From Streptomyces yangpuensis (lineage in GTDB: Bacteria; Actinomycetota; Actinomycetes; Streptomycetales; Streptomycetaceae), in assembly GCF_001005295.1 (NCBI RefSeq), contig NZ_LBMK01000009.1, positions 124,264 through 188,263 of the forward strand: a stretch of 64,000 bases of DNA, written 5' to 3'. Below, piece after piece: positions 7,155 through 17,206 of the stretch. How positions within the stretch are numbered: position 1 is the stretch's first letter; each line of letters begins with the position of its first letter. A program made the translations under genes and the position numbers. The notes beneath the pieces were generated by a model. That model did not search any database, was not told the origin of the DNA, and saw only the letters and a list, made by a program, of their open reading frames with translations.

Positions 7155-8630
7155 CTACGCCGTGCGGCGCAGCAGGGCCAGGTACATCGCGTCCGTGCCG
7201 TGCAGGTGGGGCCAGAGCTGGACGTCCGGGCCGTCGCCCAGGGCGGGGACGCCGGCCATGAACGGCCGGGCGTCGATGAGTTCGGCGGACACCGGCGCGT
7301 TGCCGGCGCCGCGGCCCTTGAGGACGTCGTCCACCACGACCCGGGTCTCCGCCAGGTGCGGGGAGCACGTCGCGTAGCCGACGACCCCGCCGACCCGCAC
7401 CGCCGTCAGCGCCTGCCGTAGCAGCCCGCGCTGGAGCGGCGCGAAGCCCTCCAGGTCCTCCGGGCGACGGCGCCAGCGCGCCTCCGGGCGGCGGCGCAGT
7501 GCGCCGAGGCCGGAGCACGGCACGTCCATCAGGACGCGGTCGAAGGAGCCCGGCCGCCACGCCGGACGGGTGCCGTCGGCCGTGATGACCTGGTACGGGC
7601 CCGGGTTGCCCGCGAGGGCCCGCTCCACCAGCCGGGCCCGGTGCGGCTGCTTCTCCGAGGCCAGCAGGAAGGCCCCGCGCTCGGCCGCGAGCGCGCCGAG
7701 CAGGGCCGCCTTGCCGCCCGGGCCGGCGCAGCCGTCGAGCCAGCGCTCGTCACGGCCTTCGACGGGTACGGCCGCGAGGGCCATCGCCACCAGCTGGCTG
7801 CCCTCGTCCTGGACGCCGGCGCGGCCCTCGCGCACCGCCTCCAGCGCGCCCGGCTCGCCGCCCTCGGCCATCCGGACGGCGTACGGCGACCAGCGGCCCG
7901 GGAGCGCCGACTCCTCGCCGACGGCCTCCAGCAGCTCCTGCGGGGTGGACCGGCCCGGCCGGGCGACCAGGGTCACCTCGGGCCGCTCGTTGTCGGCCTC
8001 CAGCAGGTCCTCGATCCCGGCGCGTCCGCCGCCCAGCGCGTCCCACAGGGCGCTGACGACCCACCTGGGGTGCGAGTGGTAGACGGCGAGGTGCTCCTCG
8101 GCGTCCTCCTCGTACGGCGGCGCGACCCGCTCCAGCCAGCCGTCCAGGTCATGCGCGGCGATCTTCCGCAGTACGGCGTTGACGAACTTGGCGCGCCCGT
8201 CCCCGAGCACCACCCGGGCCAGCTCCACGCTCGCCGAGACGGCCGCGTGGGTGGGGATCCGGGTGCCCAGGAGCTGGTGGGCACCGAGGGAGAGGACGTC
8301 CAGGACCGGCGGGTCCACCTCGCGCAGGGGGCGGTCGATGCAGGCCTTGATGACCGCGTCGTAGGTGCCCTGGCGGCGCAGCGTCCCGTAGACCAGCTCG
8401 GTGGCCAGTGCCGCGTCGCGCGCCTGGAACTTCTCGTCCTGGCGGGCCTTCCTGAGCAGCGGCGGCAGGACGAGGTTGGCGTAGGCGTCGCGTTCGTCCA
8501 CCGCCCGCAGCACCTCGAAGGCCAGCATCCGGACGGGGTCCTTCTGGGGCCGGCGGTACGGCTTGGCCTGCTTGCCGCCCGCTCCTGCGGGGGCGGGCCT
8601 GCGGCGGGGCTGACGGGGCTGTTCGCTCAC
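7155..8630 (-). CDS. rsmB: 16S rRNA (cytosine-C5) methyltransferase, RsmB/NOP family
   Basis: This 491-aa protein methylates C5 of a cytosine in 16S rRNA using S-adenosylmethionine. It has a lysine/arginine-rich leader, a NusB-like RNA-binding domain (about 40-180) and a Rossmann methyltransferase domain. The SAM loop LDGCAGPGGKAALL and the two signature motifs are visible: MDVPCSGLGALRRRP with the release cysteine, and YATCSPHLAET with the nucleophilic cysteine. The start is GTG 8630. It stands alone downstream of fmt, as in other Streptomyces, and ends at a strong hairpin. The 5' region carries an unusual 10-bp repeat. Confidence 0.9.
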   Translation of the reverse strand: MSEQPRQPRRRPAPAGAGGKQAKPYRRPQKDPVRMLAFEVLRAVDERDAYANLVLPPLLRKARQDEKFQARDAALATELVYGTLRRQGTYDAVIKACIDRPLREVDPPVLDVLSLGAHQLLGTRIPTHAAVSASVELARVVLGDGRAKFVNAVLRKIAAHDLDGWLERVAPPYEEDAEEHLAVYHSHPRWVVSALWDALGGGRAGIEDLLEADNERPEVTLVARPGRSTPQELLEAVGEESALPGRWSPYAVRMAEGGEPGALEAVREGRAGVQDEGSQLVAMALAAVPVEGRDERWLDGCAGPGGKAALLGALAAERGAFLLASEKQPHRARLVERALAGNPGPYQVITADGTRPAWRPGSFDRVLMDVPCSGLGALRRRPEARWRRRPEDLEGFAPLQRGLLRQALTAVRVGGVVGYATCSPHLAETRVVVDDVLKGRGAGNAPVSAELIDARPFMAGVPALGDGPDVQLWPHLHGTDAMYLALLRRTA

Positions 8631-8650
8631 GTGAAAGGTGCTCCGGATGT

Positions 8651-8710
8651 ACGAGTGCTACGAAATACTTCGAGGTGCTGCGAGGTACAGCGAGGTGCTG
8701 CGAGTGGTGC
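8651..8710. repeat. Six imperfect tandem 10-bp units upstream of rsmB
   Basis: Six in-register decamers run from 8651 to 8710. Two are exactly CGAGGTGCTG (8671-8680 and 8691-8700), and the others differ from it at a few positions. The array lies just upstream of the rsmB start, in its presumed leader. Confidence 0.7.
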
Positions 8711-8763
8711 GGCCGCCGGGAGGGCGGGGATGCGGGGTGCGGTCCCGGCGTGTCGCGGGCGGC

Positions 8764-8784
8764 CGGCACGGCCGCACCGTGCCG
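8764..8784 (-). terminator. Candidate fmt terminator
   Basis: An 8-bp perfect stem, CGGCACGG with CCGTGCCG and a five-base loop, lies seven bases past the fmt stop. It overlaps an alternative 7-bp hairpin at 8759-8775. Confidence 0.45.
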
Positions 8785-8790
8785 CACTGT

Positions 8791-9735
8791 TCAGCCTACG
8801 TCGGCCCCGCCGAGCCGCTCGCCGGGGGCGATCCGCACCCCGCGCGCCCAGTCGGCTGCCCGCATCGGCTTCTTGCCCTGCGGCTGGACCCAGAGCAGCT
8901 CGACGGCGTGCGAGCCGGTGCCGACGTGAACGTTGTTCTTGGTGGCGGACAGCGCGCCCGGCGCCAGGTCGGTGCGGTCGGCGACCATGCCCAGCGAGAT
9001 CAGCTTGAGCCGCTCCCCCCGGAAGACGGTCCACGCGCCCGGGGTCGGCGTGCAGCCGCGTACGACGCGGTCGGCACGCATCGCGGGGGCCGTCCAGTCG
9101 ATCCGGGCGTCCTCCACCGTGATCTTGGGTGCGAGGGAGATCCCGTCGTCGGGCTGGGCGACGGCGCGCAGGGTGCCGTCCTCGATGCCGTCCATGGTGG
9201 CGGCGAGGAGTCCGGCGCCGGCGAACGCGAGCCGCGTGAGCAGGTCGCCGCTGTTGTCGGTCGGCCGGATCTCCTCGGTGAGGACGCCGTAGACCGGACC
9301 CGAGTCCAGGCCTTCCTCGATCTGGAAGGTGGAGGCGCCGGTGAGCTGGTCGCCCGCCATGATCGAGTGCTGGACGGGGGCGGCTCCGCGCCAGGAGGGC
9401 AGCAGGGAGAAGTGCAGGTTGACCCAGCCGTGGCGCGGGATGTCGAGGGCGCTCTTGGGGAGGATGGCCCCGTAGGCGACGACCGGGCAGCAGTCGGGGC
9501 CGATGTCGCGCAGCCGGGCCTGGAACTCGGGGTCGCGCGGCCGGGTGGGCTTGAGGACCTCGATGCCGGCCTCTTCGGCGCGTTCGGCGACCGGGCTGGC
9601 GACGAGCCGCCGGCCGCGCCCGGCCGGTGCGTCGGGCCGGGTGACGACGGCCGCGACCTCGTGCCGCCCGGAGGCGATCAGGGCGTCCAGGGCGGGTACG
9701 GCGACCTCGGGGGTGCCTGCGAAGACGAGCTTCAC
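8791..9735 (-). CDS. fmt: Methionyl-tRNA formyltransferase
   Basis: The enzyme (314 aa) transfers a formyl group from 10-formyl-tetrahydrofolate to initiator methionyl-tRNA in the cytoplasm. The N-terminal Rossmann domain opens MKLVFAGTPEVAVPALDAL. The catalytic strip VNLHFSLLPSWRGAAPVQ carries the family's Asn-His-Ser-Leu-Leu-Pro signature, and SGPVYG follows. The C-terminal half is the OB-fold tRNA-binding domain. Length is typical. It lies upstream of rsmB and diverges from the gene at 9987, with about 250 bases between that contain no further gene. Confidence 0.95.
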   Translation of the reverse strand: MKLVFAGTPEVAVPALDALIASGRHEVAAVVTRPDAPAGRGRRLVASPVAERAEEAGIEVLKPTRPRDPEFQARLRDIGPDCCPVVAYGAILPKSALDIPRHGWVNLHFSLLPSWRGAAPVQHSIMAGDQLTGASTFQIEEGLDSGPVYGVLTEEIRPTDNSGDLLTRLAFAGAGLLAATMDGIEDGTLRAVAQPDDGISLAPKITVEDARIDWTAPAMRADRVVRGCTPTPGAWTVFRGERLKLISLGMVADRTDLAPGALSATKNNVHVGTGSHAVELLWVQPQGKKPMRAADWARGVRIAPGERLGGADVG

Positions 9736-9986
9736 TGGGGGTCCTACCTCGCTATGTCGGCTGTCAGCAGCGCACCAGTCTATGGGGCGTCAGCCGGACG
9801 CCCCACCCGTGGTCCGGAGGGGGCGTGCGTACACGCGCGCGCCACTCGCATATGCCGACACGCCCCCACAGCGTGACCTGCACGACGGGTGGCGCGTTGG
9901 TCAAGAGAGATTGACCGAAACGGGCCGCGTGCGAACGATGTCTGCGGCCCGGTCCGCCCTTCAGCACCGGTTCGAGAGGCTTCTTC

Positions 9987-10577
9987 ATGGCCGACCACGC
10001 CACCCACGACGCCCAAGCCCGGGCCAGCCTGCACCTCCTGGTACGGGACATCGAGCGGGTCCGCCGGCAGGTGGATGCCCTGCGTACGCTCACCGCCCAG
10101 CTCGGCAACGTGTACCGCCCGCGTCGCTCGGGCCCCTCCACGGGCTTCGTCGTCTACGGCCGGGCGCCCGCGCCCACCGTCCGCCTCGCCCAGGAGCTGC
10201 GGGACAGCGTGGAGACGCTGGTCACCGCCGCGGTGGACTTCGACCGCTCGCTCGGCTTCTCGTGGGACGCGGTCGGCTCGGCGCTCGGTGTCACCAAGCA
10301 GGCGGTGCACCGCCGCTACGGTGCCCGGCGGGCGCAGTCGGCGGAGGCCGCCGAGCCGCTGGCCGAGGGGACGACCACCCGGACCCTCGGGCCGCTGCCC
10401 ACCGTCCCGGCCGCCCGTTCGGTGCCGCCGCAGCCGGTGCGCGAGGAGGCCCAGGCCGCTGCCGCTGCCACCGCCACCGCCACCGCCACTGCCACTGCCA
10501 CTGCCGGAGGTCCTCCCGTACGCGGCCTCGGGGAGGTTCCGCGGTCCCCGGCCTTCCCCGGGCCGCGCAGCGGCTGA
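9987..10577 (+). CDS. Hypothetical helix-turn-helix-type protein with Ala/Thr repeat
   Basis: This 196-residue cytoplasmic protein has a coiled-coil-like N-terminal helix (LHLLVRDIERVRRQVDAL). A segment near residues 90-112 (FSWDAVGSALGVTKQAVHRR) reads as a sigma-like or MerR-like helix-turn-helix. The C-terminal third is disordered, with an alternating Ala-Thr run coded by GCCACC/GCCACT hexamers at about 10461-10503. A homologous gene occupies this place between fmt and priA in other Streptomyces, as I recall. Function is unknown; DNA binding is inferred from the motif. Confidence 0.7.
   Translation: MADHATHDAQARASLHLLVRDIERVRRQVDALRTLTAQLGNVYRPRRSGPSTGFVVYGRAPAPTVRLAQELRDSVETLVTAAVDFDRSLGFSWDAVGSALGVTKQAVHRRYGARRAQSAEAAEPLAEGTTTRTLGPLPTVPAARSVPPQPVREEAQAAAAATATATATATATAGGPPVRGLGEVPRSPAFPGPRSG
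10461..10503 (+). repeat. Hexanucleotide coding repeat
   Basis: Alternating GCC with ACC or ACT triplets give an Ala-Thr run within the 9987 gene. Slippage in six-base steps would keep the frame. Confidence 0.7.
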
Positions 10578-10749
10578 CGCCGTCCCGCCGCCGGGACGCC
10601 GACCCCCGACGGCCGGCTCCGGGCCGCCCCGCATGCGATCGCCCCGGCCGGGACGCCCTCACGGGCCCCCGCCGGGGCTTCGGCGTCCGGGCCCCGGGGT
10701 CCGCCGGGCGGTGCCGGCCGGGTGAGCCGACGGGCGACGTCTGCCCGTG

Positions 10750-12879
10750 TCAGCCGATGTCCGCCGGGTCGATCCGGACCCGTACCGCGTCCGCCGCGGG
10801 AACACCGCGGGCCAGGCGCGCCGCCTGTGCGGACTTCAGGGCCGCCGCCAGGGCGGCTCCGCTGCCGGGCGGGACCCGGACCAGGGCCCGCTCCCCCGGG
10901 GACGGCTCCCCGCGCCGTCCGGGCAGCGGCACCGGGCCGAGGATCTCGGCGTCGGGCGGCAGTCCGGCCCCGGCGAGGAAGGTCTCCACGGCTTCGCCCC
11001 GCCCGGCGACCGCGGCCATCCGGGAGACGGGCGGGAAGCCGAGCTGGGCCCGCTCCGCGAGCTCCCGTACGGCGTGGCCCACCGGGTCCCAGCGGACGAG
11101 CGCCTGTACGGGGCGCAGCGTCGGCTCGGCGACCACCACGACCTGGCCGTCCGCGCGGACGAGGGAGGCGGCGGCGATCCAGCGCCGCAGGGCGTCCTCG
11201 CCGGCCCGCAGGTCGGGGCGGGTCAGCATGGCCCAGCCGTCGAGGAGCAGCGCGGCCGCGTACCCGGCGCCCGCCGCCACCGGTTCGGCGCCGGGGGTGC
11301 TCACGACGAGCGCGGGCCGGTCCGGCACCTCCTCCAGGACGTGGTCGCGGCCGGAGGTCCGCACGGGCACGGCCGGGAAGGCCCGGCCCAGTTCCTCGGC
11401 GGTGCGCCGGGCGCCGACGACCTGGGCGCGCAGCCGGAAGGACCCGCATTCCTCGCAAGTCCAGGACGGCTCGTCGCGGCCGCACCAGCCGCAGGTGAGG
11501 TCCCGTTCGTCGGGGGCCTCCAACGGTCCGGCGCAGACGGTGCAGCGGGCGGGTGTCCGGCAGCGCTCGCACGCCAGGCGGGGTACGTAGCCCCGGCGGG
11601 GCACCTGGACGAGGACGGGCCCGGTCTTCAGTCCCTCCCGTACGGTCTCCCACGCCAGGCTGGGCAGTCGGGCGGCGCGGGCCGCCTCGTCGCGGGCCAG
11701 CAGCTCGTCGCCGACGGTACGGATCCGGGGCGCGTGGGCCCGTACGGTCTCGCGGGCCGCGACGATCGGGCGGGCCCAGCCGGACTCGACGAGCTGCGCG
11801 GCCTCCACGGTGCAGCTGGTGCTGCCGGCGAGGAAGGCGCAGCCGTCGCTGACGGCGCGCAGTTCCAGTACTTCGCGGACGTGCGGGAAGGGGGCGCGGT
11901 CCTCGCTGTGGCTGGAGTCGCCGTCGTCCCAGATCGCGACCAGTCCGAGGTCGCGGACGGGGGCGAACATCGTGGCCCGGGTGCCGATGACGGCGCGGAC
12001 GGAGCCCCGGTGGACCGCGAGCCACTGACGGTAGCGCTTCTCGGGTCCGGACTCGGCGGTCAGCAGCGCGTGCCGTCCTTCGCCGAGGAGGGCGGTCAGG
12101 GCGGCGTCCACCCGGCCGGCGGTCCGCCCGTCGGGGAGAACGGCGAGGGCGCCGCGTCCGGAGGCGAGGGTGGCGGCCATGGCGCGGGCGAGCTCGTCGG
12201 CCCAGCCGGGGCCGGGCAGAGCGGTCCACACGGCGCGCGGTGTACCGCCGGTGGCGAGGGCGCGCAGGAAGCCGGGGCCGGCCGCGTACCGCTCCCAGCC
12301 GCCGGGCTCGGGGGCGGCGGGCGGCGGCAGGGGCTGCGGGGAGGGTCTGGCCTCGGCGCGGGCGTTGCGCGGGGGCAGGGCGAGCTGGAGCACGTCGGCG
12401 AGGCTGCCGGCGTAGCGGTCGGCGACGGCGCGGGCGAGGGCGAGCATGCGGGGGCTGAGCACGACCTCGGGCGAGACCACCTGGGCGAGGGCGGCGAGGG
12501 CGCCGTTGTAGTCGGACTCGGCGCGGCGTTCGACGATGAAGCCGTCGATGAGGCCGCCGCCCTCGCGTCGGCCTCCGTGCACCTGGTGGGAGCCGGCACC
12601 GAAGCGGACGCGGACGCGGACACCGGGCCGGGCGGCTTCGGAGAGCTCGGCGGGCACGGCGTAGTCGAAGGTGCGGTCGAGGTGGAGCACGCCCTTGTTC
12701 ACCAGGACGCGGGCGACGGGCAGTTCCTCGGCCAGGGCGGCTCCCCGCCAGGTACGCGGCTTCGCCTTGGGCGCCTTGGCCTTCGCCTCGGCGACCATCT
12801 CCCGGATCAGTGCGAGCTGCTCCGGCGGGGAATCATTCGCGCTGCTCACATCAGCATTCTTACCAAATCGCTCTGACAT
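10750..12879 (-). CDS. priA: Primosomal protein N' (PriA), helicase motifs degenerate
   Basis: PriA (709 aa) recognises stalled replication forks and recruits the replisome. The N-terminal DNA-binding region is conserved (DRTFDYAVPAELSEAARPGV). The zinc-binding cysteines are all present at 437, 440, 446, 449, 463, 466, 475 and 478. The ATPase core is not: the Walker A position reads LPGPGWADEL (221-230) with no GKT, and the DEEH box reads DDGD (318-321). As known for actinobacterial PriA, it should therefore act in fork recognition without helicase activity. A disordered Pro-rich stretch lies near 175-195. It converges on the 9987 gene and follows metK. Confidence 0.9.
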   Translation of the reverse strand: MSERFGKNADVSSANDSPPEQLALIREMVAEAKAKAPKAKPRTWRGAALAEELPVARVLVNKGVLHLDRTFDYAVPAELSEAARPGVRVRVRFGAGSHQVHGGRREGGGLIDGFIVERRAESDYNGALAALAQVVSPEVVLSPRMLALARAVADRYAGSLADVLQLALPPRNARAEARPSPQPLPPPAAPEPGGWERYAAGPGFLRALATGGTPRAVWTALPGPGWADELARAMAATLASGRGALAVLPDGRTAGRVDAALTALLGEGRHALLTAESGPEKRYRQWLAVHRGSVRAVIGTRATMFAPVRDLGLVAIWDDGDSSHSEDRAPFPHVREVLELRAVSDGCAFLAGSTSCTVEAAQLVESGWARPIVAARETVRAHAPRIRTVGDELLARDEAARAARLPSLAWETVREGLKTGPVLVQVPRRGYVPRLACERCRTPARCTVCAGPLEAPDERDLTCGWCGRDEPSWTCEECGSFRLRAQVVGARRTAEELGRAFPAVPVRTSGRDHVLEEVPDRPALVVSTPGAEPVAAGAGYAAALLLDGWAMLTRPDLRAGEDALRRWIAAASLVRADGQVVVVAEPTLRPVQALVRWDPVGHAVRELAERAQLGFPPVSRMAAVAGRGEAVETFLAGAGLPPDAEILGPVPLPGRRGEPSPGERALVRVPPGSGAALAAALKSAQAARLARGVPAADAVRVRIDPADIG

Positions 12880-12895
12880 GCGGGCCTGCGCGACA

Positions 12896-12923
12896 AGGCC
12901 CCGGACCGTGGGGTCCGGGGCCT
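12896..12923 (-). terminator. metK terminator hairpin
   Basis: A perfect 12-bp stem (AGGCCCCGGACC with its complement) and a four-base loop lie between the metK stop and the priA start. Confidence 0.7.
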
Positions 12924-12961
12924 AGTCGCGGATGATCCTGCGTGGTGCCTACAGGTGGTGC

Positions 12962-14170
<1,209 letters not shown>

Positions 14171-14367
14171 AACGCTCCCTGGGGTTGCAGCGGCTGCTGG
14201 CTGATCATTTGGCGGAACCGCATCGGGGGCTGCGCCCGATCACGTTCCGGATGCAGTTTATCGGTCGTCACCGTTGCCCGGACCATCCGTCTCGCCTTGT
14301 GGGAGCCGTGTGACCTGCGGCACTGACATTCTTGCGCACAGAGATGACCGAGTGAAGGGGAATCGGC

Positions 14368-15582
14368 TCAGGCGCGTCGTGATGTGAACCGCTGCGTAAC
14401 CTGGTCCCAAATCACCTCGGCGAGGGCTTCCTTGGGACCGTAGGGCACCGGGATTTCCGACCCGTCGGAGGCCAGGATGATCGCCTCGTTCTCCTCGGAT
14501 CCAAAGGTGCGCGTCTCGCCGACCTCGTTCACGACGAGAAGATCACATCCCTTGCGGCGGAGCTTGGCGCGGCCGTTGTCGAGCACGTCGTCGGTCTCGG
14601 CCGCGAAGCCGACGACCACCTGGCCCTCCCGCGCCCGGTCGGCGGAGACCTCGGCGAGGACGTCCGGGTTACGCACGAGTGCCACCGGGGCGGGGTCCTC
14701 CCCGTCCTTCTTCTTGATCTTGCCGCCGGCGTACTCGGCGGGCCGGAAGTCGGCCACGGCCGCGGCCATGACCACGGCGTCGGCGTCCCCCGCCGCCTTG
14801 AGCACGGCCTCCCGCAGCTGTACGGCCGTCCCCACGCGTACGACGTCCACCCCGGCGGGGTCGGCCAGAGCGGTGTTGGCCGCCACCAGGGTGACCCGGG
14901 CCCCGCGGGCGACGGCGGTGCGGGCGAGCGCGTAGCCCTGCTTGCCGGAGGAGCGGTTGCCGAGGAAGCGCACCGGGTCGAGCGGCTCGCGGGTGCCGCC
15001 GGCGCTGATCACGACGTGGCGGCCGGCGAGGTCCGGCTCGGCCACCCCGCGGCGCAGGACCTGCCGGCACACCTCGAAGATCTCCTCGGGGTCGGGCAGC
15101 CGCCCCTTGCCGGTGTCCTTGCCGGTGAGCCGGCCCACGGCGGGCTCGATGACGAGGGCCCCGCGGCGGCGCAGGGTGGCCACGTTCTCCTGGGTGGCGG
15201 GGTGCTCCCACATCTCGGTGTGCATCGCGGGGGCGAAGACCACCGGACAGCGGGCCGTCAGCAGGGTGTTCGTGAGCAGGTCGTCGGCGAGCCCGTGGGC
15301 GGCCCTGGCCAGCATGTCGGCGGTGGCGGGGGCGACGACGACGAGGTCGGCGCCCTGGCCGATGCGCACGTGGGGCACCTCGTGGACGGTCTCCCACACC
15401 TCGGTGGAGGCCGGGTTCCCGGACAGGGCGGCCCAGGTGGCCTCGCCGACGAAGTTCAGGGAGGACTTCGTGGGCACCACCCGCACGTCGTGCCCGGACT
15501 CGGTCAGCCGGCGCAGCAACTCGCACGCCTTGTAGGCGGCGATCCCGCCGCTGACGCCCAGCACGACCTTCGGCTTACCCAT
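14368..15582 (-). CDS. coaBC: Bifunctional phosphopantothenoylcysteine decarboxylase/synthetase
   Basis: The 404-aa fusion joins cysteine to 4'-phosphopantothenate (CoaB, C-terminal half) and then decarboxylates the product with FMN (CoaC, N-terminal half) in coenzyme A synthesis. CoaC motifs include GVSGGIAAYKACELLRRL and the PAMHTEMWEHPATQENV loop. CoaB opens with VISAGGTREPLDPVRFLGNR and SSGKQG. I chose ATG 15582 (MGKPKVVLG), behind AAGGGG, over an upstream ATG at 15651, which would add 23 residues not seen in the family and run into the rpoZ terminator. It lies downstream of rpoZ and gmk, as in many actinobacteria. Confidence 0.93.
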   Translation of the reverse strand: MGKPKVVLGVSGGIAAYKACELLRRLTESGHDVRVVPTKSSLNFVGEATWAALSGNPASTEVWETVHEVPHVRIGQGADLVVVAPATADMLARAAHGLADDLLTNTLLTARCPVVFAPAMHTEMWEHPATQENVATLRRRGALVIEPAVGRLTGKDTGKGRLPDPEEIFEVCRQVLRRGVAEPDLAGRHVVISAGGTREPLDPVRFLGNRSSGKQGYALARTAVARGARVTLVAANTALADPAGVDVVRVGTAVQLREAVLKAAGDADAVVMAAAVADFRPAEYAGGKIKKKDGEDPAPVALVRNPDVLAEVSADRAREGQVVVGFAAETDDVLDNGRAKLRRKGCDLLVVNEVGETRTFGSEENEAIILASDGSEIPVPYGPKEALAEVIWDQVTQRFTSRRA

Positions 15583-15655
15583 CCGCGCACACCCCTTTTG
15601 ACACTCTCGACACGTCCGCCGCGTTCGGCTCTGATCGTCGTACCCACCCATGACA

Positions 15656-15694
15656 CACCACAGGCCCGGCAGATGTTCTGCCGGGCCTGTGGTG
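15656..15694 (-). terminator. rpoZ terminator hairpin
   Basis: A perfect 18-bp stem (15656-15673 with 15677-15694) with a three-base loop lies 19 bases past the rpoZ stop, ahead of coaBC. Confidence 0.8.
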
Positions 15695-15712
15695 AAGGAA
15701 ATTCTCGGTGCC

Positions 15713-15985
15713 TTACTGGGCCGGGGCCTCGATGGCCTCGGAGGTCAGCAGACCCGCGTTGATCTCGCGCAGCGCGATCGAAAGCGGCTTCTCGTGGACG
15801 TGGGTGTCCACCAGCGGGCCGACGTACTCCAGCAGGCCCTCACCGAGCTGCGAGTAGTACGCGTTGATCTGACGCGCGCGCTTGGCCGCGTAGATCACGA
15901 GGCTGTACTTCGAGTCCGTGGCCTCGAGCAGCTCGTCGATCGGCGGGTTGATGATGCCCTCGGGCGCAGTGATGGAAGAGGACAC
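15713..15985 (-). CDS. rpoZ: RNA polymerase omega subunit
   Basis: Omega (90 aa) binds the beta-prime subunit and aids RNA polymerase assembly. The conserved core INPPIDELLEATDSKYSLVI and AAKRARQINAYY are present. In Streptomyces this subunit is also needed for normal development and antibiotic production. It follows gmk by 74 bases with no terminator seen between, so the two are likely co-transcribed, and it ends at a strong hairpin. Confidence 0.95.
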   Translation of the reverse strand: MSSSITAPEGIINPPIDELLEATDSKYSLVIYAAKRARQINAYYSQLGEGLLEYVGPLVDTHVHEKPLSIALREINAGLLTSEAIEAPAQ

Positions 15986-16059
15986 GCTCTACCTTCCGAA
16001 GATGGATGAAAGTTTGGGCCGTCCGGGTCGGGCGACTTCTGTGAAGATCGACCGACGAT

Positions 16060-16623
16060 TCAGACAACTTCCATCAAGGCTAGCAGCTCACGCGCCACGT
16101 CCTCGACGGAGGTGTTGACCAGGGTGACGTCGAACTCCGACTCGGCAGCGAGTTCGATCCTGGCGGCGGCGAGCCGGCGCTCGATCACCTCGGCCGATTC
16201 GGTGCCCCGGCCGGTCAGCCGTCGGACCAGTTCATCCCAGCTCGGCGGGGCCAGGAAGACCAGCTGGGCCTCGGGCATCGACTCGCGGACGAGCCGTGCG
16301 CCCTGGAGGTCGATCTCCAGCAGTACGGGTTCGCCGTTTTCCAGGCGCTCCTGCACCGCGCCGCGCGGTGTGCCGTAGCGGTTGCCCGCGAACTCGGCCC
16401 ACTCCAGCAGCTCGCCGTTGGCGATCAGCTTGTCGAACTCGTCGTCGTTGACGAAGAAGTACTGGACTCCGTGTCGCTCACCGGGCCGCGGCTTGCGGGT
16501 GGTGGCCGACACCGAGAGCCATACCTCGGGGTGAACCTTGCGCATATGCGCGACGACCGTGCTCTTGCCGACCCCTGAGGGGCCGGAGAGCACGGTCAGC
16601 CGCGGACGAACCTCTGCTGCCAT
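16060..16623 (-). CDS. gmk: Guanylate kinase
   Basis: This 187-aa enzyme phosphorylates GMP to GDP with ATP. The P-loop GPSGVGKST lies near residue 15, followed by the GMP-binding strip TTRKPRPGERHGVQYFF and the lid region. I chose ATG 16623. An upstream in-frame ATG at 16752 would overlap the sIHF gene and add a non-conserved leader; the ribosome site at 16623 is weak, so the start is not beyond doubt. The order sIHF-gmk-rpoZ-coaBC matches other Streptomyces. Confidence 0.92.
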   Translation of the reverse strand: MAAEVRPRLTVLSGPSGVGKSTVVAHMRKVHPEVWLSVSATTRKPRPGERHGVQYFFVNDDEFDKLIANGELLEWAEFAGNRYGTPRGAVQERLENGEPVLLEIDLQGARLVRESMPEAQLVFLAPPSWDELVRRLTGRGTESAEVIERRLAAARIELAAESEFDVTLVNTSVEDVARELLALMEVV

Positions 16624-16684
16624 AGAGCGATTATCCAGGTTCCCAGGACTGCCTGAGAACACCGGGAGAACGCCAGGCGACGCC

Positions 16685-17008
16685 TCAGGCGCCGGTGCTG
16701 CCGAACTCGCGCTCCAGAGAGGCGATCTGGTTGGAGCCGAGACCTCGGACACGCCGGGACTCGGAGATGCCGAGACGCTCCATGATCTGCTTGGCGCGCA
16801 CCTTGCCCACGCCAGGCAGGGACTCCAGCAGGGCGGAGACCTTCATCTTGCCGATGACGTCGTTCTCCTGGCCCGTCTTGATGACCTCTTGGAGCGAGGC
16901 GCCGGAGTGCTTGAGTCGATTCTTCACCTCGGCCCGCTCCCGGCGAGCCGCGGCGGCCTTTTCGAGCGCGGCTGCGCGCTGTTCAGGGGTAAGGGGCGGA
17001 AGAGCCAC
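16685..17008 (-). CDS. sihf: Streptomyces integration host factor (sIHF)
   Basis: This 107-aa nucleoid-associated protein binds and constrains DNA and affects development and secondary metabolism. It is nearly identical, as I recall it, to the S. coelicolor protein, with an N-terminal helix beginning VALPPLTPEQRAAALEKAAA and a C-terminal helix-two-turns-helix module (ESLPGVGKVRAKQIMERLGI). It is unrelated in sequence to enterobacterial IHF and is the actinobacterial mIHF family. The start is GTG 17008; a longer frame to 17071 adds residues not in the family. The upstream region holds an operator-like palindrome. Confidence 0.95.
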   Translation of the reverse strand: MALPPLTPEQRAAALEKAAAARRERAEVKNRLKHSGASLQEVIKTGQENDVIGKMKVSALLESLPGVGKVRAKQIMERLGISESRRVRGLGSNQIASLEREFGSTGA

Positions 17009-17206
17009 GCCTACGTCACCTCGGATGTCGAACTGTCGGATACGGACCGGTGGGGAACCCAAGGGCACCACACCAGGCGAGCTCCCGAACAGCGATGAAA
17101 CTCGTTCGCTGCGCGTTCACTCTGCTCGGAGACTAGCGGCCAACACCGCTCCAGTCAGCGAGAACGAACGAAAAGTCCTGGTCAGCCTCTGCTGAACCGT
17201 ACATCA

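Noticed and set aside
8651..8710. Short CRISPR-like array
   Set aside because: The units are contiguous 10-mers without spacers and no cas genes are present.
10640..10720. Terminator between the 9987 gene and priA
   Set aside because: Only short GGGCCC and GCCG pairings with a large internal loop were found, too weak to call.
14171..14367. Possible SAM riboswitch upstream of metK
   Set aside because: I looked for the conserved SAM-I or SAM-II core and paired stems and did not find them by eye. A covariance-model search would settle it.
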